A stretch of 64,000 bases of DNA, taken from NCBI RefSeq assembly GCF_021917145.1, contig NC_061075.1:5293240-5357239 (forward strand), written 5' to 3'. The translations under genes were made by a program, and so were the position numbers. The DNA is from Hypomesus transpacificus. Its lineage: Eukaryota > Chordata > Actinopteri > Osmeriformes > Osmeridae. The notes below the pieces were generated by a model. It did not search any database and was not told the origin of the DNA. It worked only from the letters and a program-made list of their open reading frames with translations. Shown piece after piece: positions 1-13,760 of this stretch (its first letter is position 1; every line of letters begins with the position of its first letter).

Positions 1-263
1 AACAGCAACGCAATTCCATAGGGATGAAAATTATGAAGGAAGAGAGAACAACTGTCCGGAGTCAAAAATGACTTGCAAGATTCAGAGAACAGGAAAGTAG
101 CCCAAAACGCTGTCAAAGCTTTGGTACGTTTGACTAGCCTGTCACTGCATGACTGCTAGCCTATCCCAGTTTGCTGTCAAGCAAGGCTACATGCTAGCCT
201 GTATAGGTTGCTGTAGGCTAGCTTGTCAAAAGTCCCATACAAGCTGTATAGTATTACAATTCC

Positions 264-537
264 AGGAAGTTTTTCTATTTAGGCCTATTCAAACCAATGT
301 ATTCTACTCTACGATTTAAAGTTTTCACTTGTTCGATAGCTAGTGCTAGCTAGCTAGCTTTTTTGTCAAAAAATTACTTCTTTAGTATCAATTTTAACAG
401 ACCAGGAAGGCAACACATGTAGTAATCTACCTGCGCGCGTTGCTGTCTCAGGAATGTCGAACGAGTGAAAACTTCAAATCGTAAAGCACAATAAATTGGT
501 TTAAATAGGCCTAAATACAAAACTTCCTACCTAGTAA
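264..537. repeat. Palindromic MITE-like inverted repeat
   Basis: The arm at about 264-343 reappears as an imperfect reverse complement at about 450-537. Both arms contain TATTTAGGCCTATT and a GTTTTCACT(T/C)GTTCGA block. The 100-base centre holds a GCTA-rich run (GCTAGCTAGCTAGC near 345). This looks like a short non-autonomous DNA transposon, class unknown. No coding sequence is visible. Confidence 0.65.
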
Positions 538-1943
538 CCAGTAAGAGCAACCATGACAGTTTCCTGCTAGCAGGCGTAGCTATCTCAAGAATATAAGGTC
601 GGCATAACGACGAACGCGTCCTATGATCGGAACGGCATTGTGACGTCAGATAGGACAGTTTTTGGCAATAGGACAGTTTTTGCCCTGACACAGCCAGTCA
701 GAATGCTTTCTAAAGTGCATCTGTAAAAGTTAATAACCGAGTCCATGCCAAACTTCTGCAAGAAGAAGAGACGTTTCCGGGCCGCTTTGACCATCTTGTC
801 CGTGTGAGCAGACCAGGTGAGATCGATTTATATCAACAATTCCATTTTGGATATCAACAATTAATTGGTTAAATGATAAGACGGCTTGCCATACTACCAC
901 AGCATTGGGAATTTGACTAGAATAGATGTGGAGGTTGAACAAGTGCTTCAGAGATGACAGAGAATTTCAATTGTAATCTGAGAAATATAGTTCCCAAAAC
1001 CACTGAGAAAAAATGTAATCACCAGCGGCATCACAGGGACGACACTATCTAAAATTCCAGGAATCTGTGTGTGCCACAAATTTTTTCACGGACACTATGT
1101 ACTAGTACAGTTAATGGACAAGGCACAGGCATACTGAGATGATAGTTGTCTCGAGTTATGCAGAGTAAAAAGCCAATCAGAAAACATCACCTGTACTTGC
1201 CATCAGCCTGCATGGCTGCACACAGTGAGATGTTCAGTTAGTGGCAGGTACATTTGGCATGTAGAACTGTGGAATTTAATGTAATCTAATGTATTCCCAG
1301 TACCCACTAAAGGATTTATACAAACTGCATCTCATGAAGCAAGTGAAAAAAACTGACCAAGAGATGGTGTACTTAGGACGGAAGAAATTGATTTGCTGGA
1401 ACACCAGTTACAGTTGGGTGCATGGTCACAGGTGAATAATGTTAATTGTAGGAACAATATATAAATACTCATTTTTGGATTTCTATTTAAAGGCGAAGAA
1501 CACCAAATTAAAAATATATCTTAGATTAATATATGGAGACAGTTGGAACGAGACAGACAAGTGGATAGTAGTTTTGGATCCCTTCTTGGCAGTAATAGCT
1601 GACCTTAAAGTAGTTGTAAATCAAATTCCAGTATAAGCCTAGTGCAATTACTTCCGTGGGGAAGAATATATAAAAATAAATTGTCTAGTTTGATTATAAA
1701 AAAACGTCATGTCAAACACATAGTTTGGTGCAAGCCATTGAATACTAACTCAGGACAATATGCTACAGATTTACACATGTACAATTGAAAAAAAAAAAAA
1801 TATATATATATTGTGTTTGTGGAAAACAATATCCACACCTTTGTAATTTAAAACATCCAAATTTGTAGATGATAAAATGTAGTCATCATTTAAAGAATGT
1901 AAAATAATTTTCAAGAAACCTTTTTGTCTTTAGAATGCATTAA
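538..1943. other. Gene-free flank downstream of vitellogenin A
   Basis: I see no supported gene here. Short open frames (for example 730-942 minus and 1439-1636 plus) have no recognisable motif or splice context. There is an A-run followed by a short TA run near 1790-1812. A 28-bp stretch at about 1131-1158 matches, inverted, sequence near 15,172-15,199, so part of this flank is probably old repeat. Confidence 0.5.
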
Positions 1944-1949
1944 TTTATT
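1944..1949 (-). terminator. Poly(A) signal of vitellogenin A
   Basis: AATAAA on the minus strand (TTTATT on plus), about 75 bases past the stop codon of the minus-strand vitellogenin gene. The position suits a short vitellogenin 3' UTR. Confidence 0.6.
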
Positions 1950-2022
1950 CTTAATGACATTTGAAACAAAGTTATTCACCAAAATGTTCAAGTAAGGAAT
2001 AGTGGCAGAATCCGCAATGAGA

Positions 2023-5000
2023 CTAAGCACAGTGAGCGGTGCAACGGCAGCCCACATGGGCGTCCACTGTCTCCCTCAGGTCCACACTCTTCTCATAGAT
2101 GCTGCTCAGACCCTCTGAACGGTTCAGGTTGGAATCTGTAAAGTAAAACGTTGGTAAAAAGCAAGGTACAGGATTTGATGCATTTTAATTTCAGTTAAAC
2201 ATACGTAGACCATCATGCACTCACCGGTGGGCAGGCAGTGGAAGCCAATGGTGACAGGAGTGGTCCTCACTGGGTAGCAACCGTTCAGACAGCGCAGCAC
2301 AGGCTCAACAGAGTAGCATTTGGACTCCTGGCCATTGACAATCATCTGCTTCTCCAGCTTCACAGATTCAAGTTTCAAGCGACATTCTGTAAACAGTCGT
2401 ACAGAACGATAGCAATTAGCCAGACACTTGATTGTGCCAGCATTGCTGTGCTATTGGCGGTAGAATTATTGTTCATTCTTAAGGTTCCTGTGAAGGTTGA
2501 ATCCCCCACTTTTCAGTTAAACCAGAAAGCACTCACCGGTGGTGTCACGGCAGCTCTCAGCTGAAAGCACCCAGGAATGGGCAAAGCTGACTGGGCTCTT
2601 GCTCAGGCGGCCATTGGGCATGCGCAACTCCTGTCTCACTTCCCCATCAGCTTTACCACAGATACCACAGGTCTGACCCTTCATCCAGTCCACAACTTGG
2701 ACCTAGTAGTTCCAAAAGATTTGTTATCTTTACATATTTTTTTCTTAACCAAGTTGTTTACCTATCAAGTGAAATTAATACATCTTATAAGAAGGTTTCT
2801 ATCACCTTCCATGCATTTTTATCCAAGTAGACCTCCTGGAGACCATGACTTGGAGCATGGAGAGCGATCCCATCATCCTTTTGTTTAATCTGGATTGAGC
2901 CTAGGTGAGGAAGAGCATTATCTTCATGAAATGTACTAATATTGTCAAACGTGCCATTCAATATGCTGCTCTTGTTAAAGGAAATTTATATTTAATAATG
3001 AATGAAAATAACCTGTAGGATGTTGATATGGGAGGCTGCTGATGGGAATTTTCTGTCCGTTGACCTTCACCAGTACCTTGTTGTCTTCGGGATACAGCTC
3101 AATATCGCTGGTGAAAATAATCCCATTTGGTTAGGTTGTAAAAATCGAATATACAGTATGCCCCAATTCAACATGAACAGTAAGGGATTAAAAAATATAT
3201 TTTAGTTAGTTGACCCCATCATGTTGTGCTTGTTATTATATACTCACATGTCAAAGATCTTAACACTGATGTGGTTTTGATCATTGTCCTTCTTTAACAG
3301 AACCGTGAACTTGAGCTCTTGTGTGCAATCCTGAGCCACAACTTGGTAGCAGGAGAGTGGCATGTCACTCTTGTACTTCCTGTTGTTGAATGTCGTCAGT
3401 GTGTTTCCGTCCATGCTACATTCAGCTAGAGTTAAGAAAAAGTACAATGATGACACCATTCACTAAACCATTTATACCTAAAACATTATTTGGAATAATT
3501 AGATTCTTCTCACCTGCATTGGCTTTGGAGAACAGGTAGTACACTTGGTCAACAATGTTGTCTGAGAGCACAGAAAGCTCAGCAGCGGTGTCTCCGACAG
3601 GCAAAGCAATAGGGAGACTCAACGCCAGTTTTGAAATGGTCATCTGTAAGGAACGACAATTAAGTAAATGTAAAGTAATGGAAAACCAGCTTCTGTAAAA
3701 GTAACCTCAGTTAAAAACAGATGACCAGCTCACCCTTGGAGTCTTCAGCACAATATTCAACCTTCTCGCAGAGATAAGAGCCAGTGTGAGTTTGATTTCT
3801 TTCTTCATGTTTTTGGCTTTTCCTTGACTAACCCCAGCCATGATAGCAGCACTATAAAGGGACTCAGTGACCCTAGATCAAGAAAGTAACATTTTAAACA
3901 TACTCATATACAGTAGATGATTATAAAAAAAAAAAAATGGCACATGGTATAGACCACAAAGTCATAGCGTTAAATGACTAATAGTGAAATGAGAGATTGT
4001 ACCTCTTTGCATTTTGCCTCAGGGCACTTGGGATCTTGTCCCATGACAGCTTCAGACGGAGAGCAGGATTTTCGTTGACAAGACCAGTTTCTGCTGTGAT
4101 CTCAGTGTCATATTCTTTGCACTCAACACCCCATGCAATCTTAGCCTAAGAGGAGAAATTGTGTTGTGGGTTGTTATGTGCATCTTGCAGGACCTCAGAT
4201 AGCTTGTAAAACAAACAATTATAGTAGTTCATAATAACAAACTAAATATATTATATTGTCCACAGAATGAATGGTAGAGGGTGGTGTAAGGGGACATTTT
4301 TGTAGATAACAGCAATGACCATGAAAATACCTTTGCAAATCATTGTTTTTCTCACTTTAGACAGCATCAGAGGTCTTCAGGCTTACCATAATTTTGTGGT
4401 TGCTCAGCAACACTCCATCAGTACAGATTCTGTAATGGTTATCCTTTTCTAGGTTAGCCACGATGATCTGCACCCTGGAAGTAGCTTTGTCCAGATAGGC
4501 AGTAATCTGGTAACCTTGCACTGCATGGTCAGCTCTCACAGCACGGATGAGTATTGTCACGGAAGGAGCAACAGCATTGCCAAGGAATTTGTTCTGACAA
4601 AATGTAAAGTGGAGTTATTCTCATACTCGTGTCCAGGGTCAGTTTGAGCTTTGGGAGAATGAATTATTGTTGAAGTTTTTTTGTTAGGGGTATTGTTTCA
4701 CCTGTTTGTAGATGGCCTCAAAGCTGGATGCACTGCTTCTGCTGGACGTTCTTTCCTTTGAGATGGTGGTGTGCTGCAAGAGTGACGAGGCAGGTTAGAT
4801 GGAAGTAGGTGTTTATTTACACACGCAACATTTTATATGAAAATAATTACCTTGTGGACGTGGTCCTTGGTAAACTTCATGTCATAGAGTTCCTGCCATA
4901 ATAGAAAAGCAAACCTTTCAGTAAATGCATTTTTCTTTTGAGAAGAAGAGTACTTTTTGATTCTACCTTACCTTTGACATGCGAGAGCTAGAGCTGGAAG

Positions 5001-5091
5001 AGCTGGAACTGGAAGAGCTGGAGCTGGAGGAGCTGGAGGAGCTGGAAGAGCGGTTGTTTGGTGATCTTCTGGTGTTCTTTTGGTTGTTGCG

Positions 5092-5168
<77 letters not shown>

Positions 5169-8100
5169 GTACTCTCTTAGACTGCTTGTTAGCTGGAGCA
5201 GCACCAACATTCAGGATTTTTTTGTTGTTACGAGACGATGAGCTGGATGAGCTAGATGAGCTGGATGAACTAGATGAGGAGGAAGAGGAGGAAGACCGAG
5301 AGCTGCTAGAACTAGAACTGCTGGAGCTGGAGGAAGATCTGGTACCATTCTTGCGACCGGGAACCAAGACTTTCTTGAGTTTCAACAGGACATTTGTTGC
5401 CTCTGGAGATTCTTCATCTTCATTCACTGTGATCACTTTGACAATCTTTTTAGCTGCCTCTGCTCCAACCTGGACCTCAATCTCCATTCTTTCAATGACT
5501 GTGCCTGAAGCTATTCCCAAAAATAGATACAATATTTTTAGACATTGGAATTTGTATCTAATTTGTAATTGTATTTCAATCAAATATCAAATGTATAATT
5601 TCACTTGCCTTGTGACAAATCAACAGTGACTGAGTGTTTCCCGATAAGGGTATAGAGAGGTGAGTTTCTGATGAAGGCAGCATTCTGGGATTCAATCTTA
5701 GCGCAGGCCTTTATTCCAAAGGTTTTGAATGCGGTACAGAATTTCTTCTTCAGTTGTGCAGACAACCTTCTCATTTTAGGAATGATATTAGAAGGCAAAT
5801 CAGAGTAAATCCGTTCTGATGATCTTGACTGAAACATATATAATAGATTAGATCCGGGGGTATACAAAGAAGTTCATGCTGTAAATGGTCAAATGGTATG
5901 GTTTCAAATAGGTTGCTCATCTTACCCAATCACTTTCCTGTGAGGATGAGATCTTTGATATCAAAGTATCTCTAGACAGCTGTGCTTGTTTGGCAGGAAT
6001 CATTGGTGTCATCTTAGTAGCTGCAAGGTCTTCAACATTTCTTGCCACAGCAAGACTCTCAACACTGTAACAATGATTTACGAAATTCATTCAAGTATTA
6101 TAGTACACAATGCAATTTGTTTCAGGTGTAAATTCTAAAAGAAGCAGGTGCATACCGCACAGTTGCCAGGTGATCTGCAGACTGAACAGGCAAAACCTCA
6201 AACTTGAAGTTGCCCTTGGCAATGTCAACTTTAGCTGCCATTTTAGCTGGGACAATTGTGTGTACTTTTGCCCTTGCCATGAGAGTAGCCTGGATCCAGG
6301 CAGTGTTCACTCCCATCACAGCAAATGTATGCATGGCAACACTGAAACATTAAAAATAAATAATAGTAACAATAATTCTATCACATGAAGTAACCTTTTC
6401 ATAACAAATGCATAGGTGTAAAATGGTATTAGTATCCCTGTAGCAAACTGATCAAATACTACCTTGGTGTTATCTCTGCATGCAGCTGAATGTCTGTGTT
6501 CAAGAGCTGGGCAGGATGGAAAGCCTCAGGAAGTGAAGGAGTCATGGCCATTTTGACTGTGGGGTTGGAGAGAACACAGGTATAAAATCTTAACTTGATC
6601 AATATTGTAACAGCAGTCATTTACATTACTATGTTGGTGGAGAGAGCTTACCTTGTACAGTTGCAGCAGCCACGGCAGCAGTGTAGAAACTGAGTTCCAT
6701 GGGCACACCAACAGCTGTAGGGAAGATGCGACGTACCTCTGCAGCCAGCAGGGGCTTTGCGTAATGGAAGGAGGCTCCAGTCAACAGTTCCTTCAGAGCC
6801 TTCCTTCCAATTGCATGTACAGAAGGTCCGGTAGCCAGCTACAGGAAATCATAGATATATCAGAACATTATTTTAAAAGGAAATTATAGATATACTGGAA
6901 CATTATATTTAAAAGAAACCATAGATATGATGGAACATTATATTCAAAAGAATGGTCTCCCTGTTTTAAGTGGTTTTTAAAAGTTGTTGTGTGTGTCATA
7001 CCTCTAAGGCCTGTTCAATCATTTCCTTGTCAATGTGAGCAAAAGCAATTTCCTGTCCAAAGTATTTCACATACATGGAAGCTAGTGGCTTGTTTGTGGG
7101 CAGGGACTTCAAGTCAGTCAGCTGTGGTTGGAAGAGCAGAGTAAATGAAGGTTGATAACCTTCAACACTTTATCCGAACTAATTTGTTTTTTCAACAACT
7201 CTTTAAAGTAGTTTCAACATATCCATTTCACTCACCGCCTTAATAACACGCTTCATCTTAGTGATCCTGTCAGCATTTTCAGCAATATTGGGCATCTTCA
7301 TTAGAGCCTCCTGGATTCCCTCTGTTCTTACTCCCACCTGAAAGAGAAGACGGTGACTTAGTATAACATAGAAAACTAGGTCAATGCTATCCATTAGTAT
7401 TTTAAGAAGAGTTCGTACCTCCAGAACATCAGCAGCTTCTCCAGCAATGTATGTTCTTGCCTTGGCTACCACAGCTCTAGGTAATAAGGTGGCAGCATCG
7501 TTGATGTAGAAAGCACTGGCAGCAGCACCCATCATCAGAGGAGCTTATGAAGAAAACACGTATATGTTTTTATAAGATATAATAGGCAATAATGAATGCT
7601 GTACATTTAGGATAAACCAAAAACAAGTTCCCCCAAAAAAGACCCATACAGGAATAGGAGTCCAGGTGGAAGGCCTTGCTGAAGGTATAGCTCAACCTAT
7701 CGAATTTGGGACTGAGGATCTTGACAGCGACATTGGTTGCTGCAGCACTGAAATGGGACGGATATATTAAATTGTTCAATAAAGTCAGGTATAAGACAGC
7801 TGTGAGAAAACTGTCATGTAGTACAAAGACATGAAGCAACTTATCCTTACACTGGAGCAAAGTCAGGGGCGGTGCTCCTGGTCAGGGATTTCATGTAAGA
7901 GTACACAAAGCTGGCCACTTGCAGATTTGTCTCTTTCTGCACCGCATCGGCAAGGGTAATAACGAGACCCATCGGAGGCCTAGTCTCAAACAGCACAACA
8001 GCAGCAACCATGCGGAGCTCTGGGTGGAGAGCCCTGTCCATGAACAGCTGCACTGCCACTTCCTGAATCTAATTCACAGAAATGACATTGACAGATATAA

Positions 8101-10660
8101 ATGATAAGTTAACTTGTTTATAGTGTCATCCATAGCTATGAACAAATGTCCTTACCCTTCTAGGCTCCTTCTTGGCAATGTTCCTCAGGGCCAGGATGGC
8201 ATCAACCTGAACTCTTATAGGCAGAGAAGCAGCAGCAGCTCCAAATCCAGGCAAGAGCTTTGTGATTGGTTTAATACTAGATGGGTGGGCAGCATTACCC
8301 AGGACTTTAAGAGCAACTACAAGTTCTTTAATTTCCCCCTTTGCAAGCGCCTCAATAGCGTGGTCATGGATGGGCTGTTGAGAAAAAACATGAAGTTGTT
8401 CAATCTCCAGGATAATGAACGTAAACACTGCCTAAGGAAGAAATATTTACATTACCTTCACAAGTTCTGAAGGGCAGTTGGTGTGTACAGCACAGTACTT
8501 GAAAACCATGGTACCATAACCAAGCATGGCGATTTCACGAAGAACTGAGTTTTGCTGAATCATGTGGTGAAAAGCCAACCCCTGGAAGAGAGCATTTATA
8601 TTGACGTCTGGTTTTATAATATTCATAAGAAGAAATTAATGTTGCCTTGAAGGTTTACCTACCTCTACAAGCTTGACACTATCCAGATCCGCCGTCACCA
8701 TGTGGACAGCAGCCATCAGAGCCTGAGCGGCCTCAGGAATAGTGAGGTCACCAGCAATAAACTTCTCCTTGATGAACCTAACAGTGACAGCACTTCCAAT
8801 TGCCGGGATGGCACTCAGGATCCAGTGTCTAAAAAAGTTAAACGTGTATTTTAGTGACATTCTTAATTTATTTTCCTATTCAAATTCTATTTGTTCTTAT
8901 TATGTAATTAAACACCTGAAAGCTGGATTCGCTTTGTATTGAGTCCAGATGGCCTCAATATTTTCCATTCTGGCCACACGCAGGAGCTGGATGAGCTCCA
9001 CAAACTTCAGAGGGGCATCCTCATGAACCTTTGCCTCATTGTGGGTAACCAAATGGTTCAGAACCTCAACAATCTGTAAAGAAAAAGACAAAAAGTATTA
9101 AGGATTTGACGAGAACCATTTATGTTTTTTTCTAACTGTTGAATAAGGATTTAACCCACAATACCTGAGCTTGTGCATTGCTGATCCTGAGGAGCTGAAT
9201 GGGTATCTGGTGAAGCTCAGTGGCAAACTCATATTGCAGAGATCCACGGGAAATGTATTCGGCTCCAATGAGTTCCACTGTGGTCTTCTGAATCTCTTGG
9301 AATGTCAACATTTGTCTATGAAAAGGATATTAATTTATTATGGATTGCTCTACATGTTGAATACACTGTCATTGTATCAATTCAAATAGATCTCCAGATG
9401 TTTCTCAGATATCAGTTATTAGACAACATACTTTGCCTCCATCTGGGCAGCTCCGGTCATCTCATTGAATGGAGAGAACTGATGGACCTCAGTAACAGTG
9501 GCTTCCATAATCAGAGCACCATTGGCAGTTGGCTTCATGATGTAGTTGTAGGCTGCAGCTCCCCTCAAGTTCTTTCTAGACTATAAAGATAAAACGTAAT
9601 GTTGCACAAAATGTCAGACGTTCATACTGATACCTATCAGAATAAAAATGAAGGTTATGAAACAGCTACTTACATACTGAGAAGCTGCCAATTTCTCAGT
9701 GTAAGCCAAACCGAACTCCTTCTCGAGTCTTTCCTGGCAGTGATTTAGATCCTTGGTCTTGGTCAGATGAATGCGCTCAGCCTTGGCATCCTCACTGATG
9801 ACATAGCTGGTCTTGCAGACTCCCTGAGCCCCAGCCTGGTGAACATAAAAGACAACATGGTTTGGCTAAGAGTAAGAATAGGGGTAGGGCCAACCCTTTC
9901 ATTTGAGCTTTAAGATAGAAGCCTGACCTCCTGCAGCTCATAGATGTTCTGTGTCTTCTTGATGTTCAGCTGAAGGATGTTCATGATACCTCTGTGGACA
10001 TTCAACACCGTAGCAGAGATACCAGCAGGGGCATGTATCTTACCCACAACTCCATTGGCATACTCAAACTTGATGGGAGTCTGGAGCTGAGCAGCCAGAG
10101 CTGAAGTGAGCTTTGCTGCTGGAACAAAAGGATCTCTGGGCCATACACCACTGTACTCAAAGATCTCTGGGTCCACAAGCTGCGAGAAAAAAATATAAAG
10201 CAACATTTAATGAGAAGAAGATGAACTCCTGACTCTTGAGTATTGAAACTTGATGTGCATCCTGTACCTTTAGCAGGAAGTTATTCTGGGCAACTGCACT
10301 GATGAGAACTTTGCTGATGACTTTGATTCCTGCTCTAGCCAGACCTTCCTCAGGCAGACCTCCCAAGACCACTGCCTCGTACCTGTACACATAGGTATTG
10401 CTGGAGGCAAACTCAGGAGCTGCAATGAACAATTATGTCAAATTTTGTAAGTAATCTGTATATTAATCTCTGATTGAAAAGAATGAATATACAAATATTT
10501 AAAAAACTTACCAACATTGACCTGTTGACTTGCTGAAATGTTTGAGCAGACACATTACTTCATATACAACAAAATATGATTGCAACAAATGATCATCTAA
10601 TAATAACAACTTAGACTTACCCACAAGGGCTAGAGTCAGGGCAAGCACTACTGTTCTCAT
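2023..10660 (-). CDS. vtg: Vitellogenin A (complete, 34 coding exons)
   Basis: Egg-yolk precursor: a secreted phospholipoglycoprotein, made in liver in the family, taken up by oocytes and cleaved into lipovitellins, phosvitin and beta-prime/C-terminal parts. Exons (high to low): 10660-10621, 10532-10512, 10419-10268, 10179-9928, 9835-9674, 9580-9432, 9315-9165, 9073-8916, 8828-8663, 8581-8456, 8374-8156, 8068-7851, 7747-7650, 7543-7419, 7337-7236, 7121-7002, 6838-6652, 6556-6463, 6341-6156, 6064-5926, 5828-5609, 5510-4972, 4892-4851, 4773-4702, 4593-4387, 4145-4003, 3872-3734, 3643-3514, 3425-3248, 3107-3013, 2900-2806, 2702-2537, 2386-2225, 2135-2023. They sum to 5,166 nt in one frame (1,721 aa). 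The start is the ATG opening a signal peptide, [13 protein letters not shown]. Exon 22 encodes phosvitin with a 24-serine AGC run. The vWF-D part carries TCGICG, followed by a Cys-rich end. One intron uses a GC donor. The gene looks intact. Confidence 0.95.
4972..5510 (-). other. Phosvitin exon of vitellogenin A
   Basis: Exon 22 (539 nt) encodes the phosvitin segment, residues about 1029-1208. Serine tracts use mixed AGC/TCN codons. One tract is a pure AGC run of 24 codons at 5095-5166 on the minus strand. Short basic/asparagine-rich linkers (for example RRNNQKN) separate the tracts. Serines here are the expected phosphorylation sites of yolk phosvitin. The repeat also creates long open frames in other frames (poly-Ala on the same strand, poly-Leu/Glu on plus), which are not genes. 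Confidence 0.9.
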
Positions 10661-10847
10661 GTTCGGCTGAATGTAACGAAAAACATTCTCAGACGTCCTT
10701 TTACAGCAAATTTCTGCTGACTGTGCAAATAAATAAATAACATCATTAAACAAATACACTGTTTTATCATGTTGACCTGTTATCTGACAATTAAAATACA
10801 CTTTAAACCTAATCAATGAGATTGCAAATGTCACACACACCAGGTTA

Positions 10848-10860
10848 GGTCAACCTGGCC
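10848..10860 (-). promoter_or_regulatory. Near-consensus oestrogen response element, vitellogenin A promoter
   Basis: On the minus strand the sequence is GGCCA-GGT-TGACC, one base off the palindromic ERE (GGTCAnnnTGACC), about 190 bases upstream of the vitellogenin A start codon. It sits in a 17-bp block, CAGGTTGACCTAACCTG (10841-10857), that also occurs upstream of vitellogenin B. Vitellogenins are classic oestrogen-receptor targets, so this is a strong candidate functional site. Binding is inferred, not shown. Confidence 0.75.
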
Positions 10861-11344
10861 TTTCTCTGGTTGTTTTTTCATGAATAGTTCAATGTCCAAG
10901 TTGCCGAATTCAGTGCTTTTTTAATACTGTTGTTTAAAAATTAATTGATTTAATTTGGTGTGCTGGTCACATTACTAACAATCTACAGATAGATTGACAG
11001 AGCTAGTTAGACACAGATATGGATAATTTGTTGTTAAACCTTTTTCAAAAGTACCATTCAGGCATATTTGAACTTGCAACCTCTTAATGTGTAGTTCAGC
11101 GCTTCAAACACCGCGCTATTCCCAATTTTTTTAAACATTCTAATATTGCCAACATCGTACAAAAAGCCTGATAAATAAACACAAACATTTAAGAAGCAAT
11201 TGCTTCAACATTAATGTTGTTTATACCAAACCAAGGATTTTTAAACCACACTTTGATACGTATACTACACATCAACACATTTGGCACAACCTTTATATTA
11301 TCAAATCAATTACGATATATTATTGTTAATTTATTTCGTTGACA

Positions 11345-12560
11345 CCTGGGGCCTGTACTACAAATCAAGATTTGACGTTAGCGAGGTAACTTCGGGTTCA
11401 ACCCAGGGTTTTATGTACTACGACGGTGGATCACTTGTTACCGGGGTAGTGTGCCATCGTAACACATGCTTAATGCCTAAGCTGGTCGGGAGCAGGTTAA
11501 GTTGGAGATCAGAGATCAACCGGTATAAAAACCCCGCCCACTAACTCATTCTTGCGTGTAATGCCGTCCCCGTTCATAGAAGATCCTGTGGATCTGGAGC
11601 TTGGTGCGTAAATAACGAGAGGTGCGTTCAGAAGAGCCAGAACTTTTAGAGACCGGCAAACCCGTTGGCATTCCATGATGACCATCTTTATGAAAGATAT
11701 CGATTCTCAGCTGAGCGAATGACATATTTTTGCCTGCTGCTTAAGCCGTATGTTGGCAATGTGAGTCATCGAAGCCGTGCGCTCACAGTCCCACAGACTG
11801 TGTGCGTAGCGTTGCGTTACTTCGCTACTACGTCTGCCACGCAATTCGGAAGGTGGTGCTTGCTCTAGCACAGCTCTTGAACACATTTGTTCCCAGGGCA
11901 CCTGCCCATGCACGCAATTAAAAAGCGATTTTATGACATAGCAGTGAACATATAAATATTCACTTAAATTGAAACTTCAACTATGAATAATCTAGGCCCC
12001 ATGATGTTTACTGTTGAATATGAAATTCATCCTACTCCTTAGGCGATTACATTAATCACAGGTCATTCCACAGCATCAACGTCCAGGTAAAGCAAATACA
12101 CATGTTTGGTTATACTGGTAGAGTAGGAATCCTTCTAATGTACATTGATGTATCCCTCACGTTAATACTGTTATGTGGATGGATTTTAACACAAGATTAT
12201 TTTGCAGATGAGTTGTGACCATCAATACTTGGTGACCAGCATTGAGGCAAAGTGGCCTGGGTCAGTCCATGACTCCCGGATCTTTAGGGAGTCTGCACTG
12301 TGCCACAGACTAGAGCAAGGTATGACAATTATAAGTAACATTTTGTATTGCATTTTGTTACTGATTATGCTAATATAAATGTTCTACTTCAGGGCTCTTC
12401 AGTGGATTGCTGGTAGGGGACCGAGGGTACGCCTGCCAGCCCTTTTTGATGACCCCCTATCCTGACCCCAACACACGGCCACAGACTGCTTTTAATGTGG
12501 CCCTGAACAGAACAAGGGGTCAAGATAGAGATGACCTTTGGCATTATAAAGGCATGCTTT
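11345..12560 (+). mobile_element. PIF/Harbinger DNA transposon relic
   Basis: A broken HARBI1-type nuclease reads on the plus strand. Positions 11,665-11,867 give a frame with YERYRFS and an ALTVPQTVCVALRYFA segment typical of the Harbinger transposase N-terminal part. Positions 12,209-12,320 give HQYLVTSIEAKWPGSVHDSR, like the first catalytic-Asp region. Positions 12,394-12,545 give GDRGYACQPFLMTPYPDP, like the next DDE block. The last two are separated by an intron-like GT...AG gap (about 12,321-12,392). GGGCCTGTACTACAAA near 11,349 resembles the left terminal repeat. No matching right end was found, so the copy is truncated and non-functional. Confidence 0.75.
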
Positions 12561-13760
12561 AACTGACTGCATTTTGGACATTTTGGCGGGGGGTCTGGGG
12601 GTTTCTCCCCCCGAATAAAAAAAAAAGATGTAGATGCAATTTCCCGCATTCTGGTGCATTTACCATGTTTTTTTTTAATAGAAAATGATCTCTCTCTTTC
12701 ATTGTTTTTCCTTGGAGTCGGCATGGTCTGCAATTACTGGCTACTATTATGTTCTCGTGGACTGGGTAAACCCAGCCCGATCTGCAATCTTCAATAGTTA
12801 AGATTGAGTGTAAGTATGGAACGCCGAGTTAGTCAAAATAAAATAAATAAATAGGTAAATGAATAGATACATACATAAATAAATACGGCTATGAAAAAAA
12901 CTCTTAAATAAAAAAAAGATGGTAATAAATATATAAATATAACATTATATAATTATATAGCTGAATCCATTTACCGACATCAATAAATAAATACATTTAT
13001 TTATTTAAAAATGACGTTTTTGTAAAGACAACATTTATTTATTTAATGGGACTTTTATTTCCTAATGCCACATTTATTTGTTTTTTGAGACTTTTACGCA
13101 CCACATTTATTTCCACATGTATTTCCAAACCACATTTATTTCCACATCACATTTATTTCTGTGATGTATTTATTTCAGATCTCACATGCAAACAAGAGGG
13201 GCGTGGTATCGTTAGACCAACGCAGCAGATTGTCTTCTTTGTTGCTAGCTGTGTTAGCTAACATTACCTGGCACTTATCGCCCTCCACAACCTGTACATC
13301 TTGCACACGAACAGTGCTCGATAAGTCTCAAACTATTTAATACTTCAATATCTATGTTCTGTAGAGCACTTATCCGCCCAAGTACCTCTACAAAATCTAC
13401 TATCTGTACCAAAATAATGTATCCTGACTAGCCATGCTTTTCGGCAGTGCTATTCCACTGTCACCCCCATACAGGTAGCATAGCTATTTGCTGCGTTGGT
13501 CTGACGCAGTGGCGGATTTAGTGATTTGGGGGCCCCAGGCGAAGACAGGCATGACTTAACTCCCTTAACTCCTATTCTCACTCGTTTCAATCGTAATTAT
13601 TAAAATAATAATAATAATAAGACGGTACAATTTCTAGAGAAATTGTAGGGTGTGCTTGCTGTAGCATCGGTTGTAGAAGGGTCAGTTTATTAACTGTAAT
13701 TTTACAACTGATATTTCTGTATATTATATAATATATATGAATCCGCAAATAGCGGATTAA
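12561..13760. other. AT-rich intergenic stretch, no gene seen
   Basis: Contains A/T-rich runs of ATTTATTTATTT type (12,835-13,180) and a short inverted pair, AGACCAACGCAGCA (near 13,214) and TGCTGCGTTGGTCT (near 13,490), that probably marks the ends of a small repeat. The segment GGCGGATTTAGTGATTTGGG (13,512-13,531) resembles a common fish repeat end. No coding feature could be supported. Confidence 0.45.

Noticed and set aside
340..360. GCTA tandem run as a binding-site cluster
   Set aside because: It is a simple repeat in the loop of a MITE, not a regulatory array.
4968..5629. Long open frames encoding poly-alanine (minus) and poly-leucine/glutamate (plus) over the phosvitin exon
   Set aside because: They are register and strand shadows of the AGC serine repeat. 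They cross the real splice sites and have no start context or splice structure of their own.
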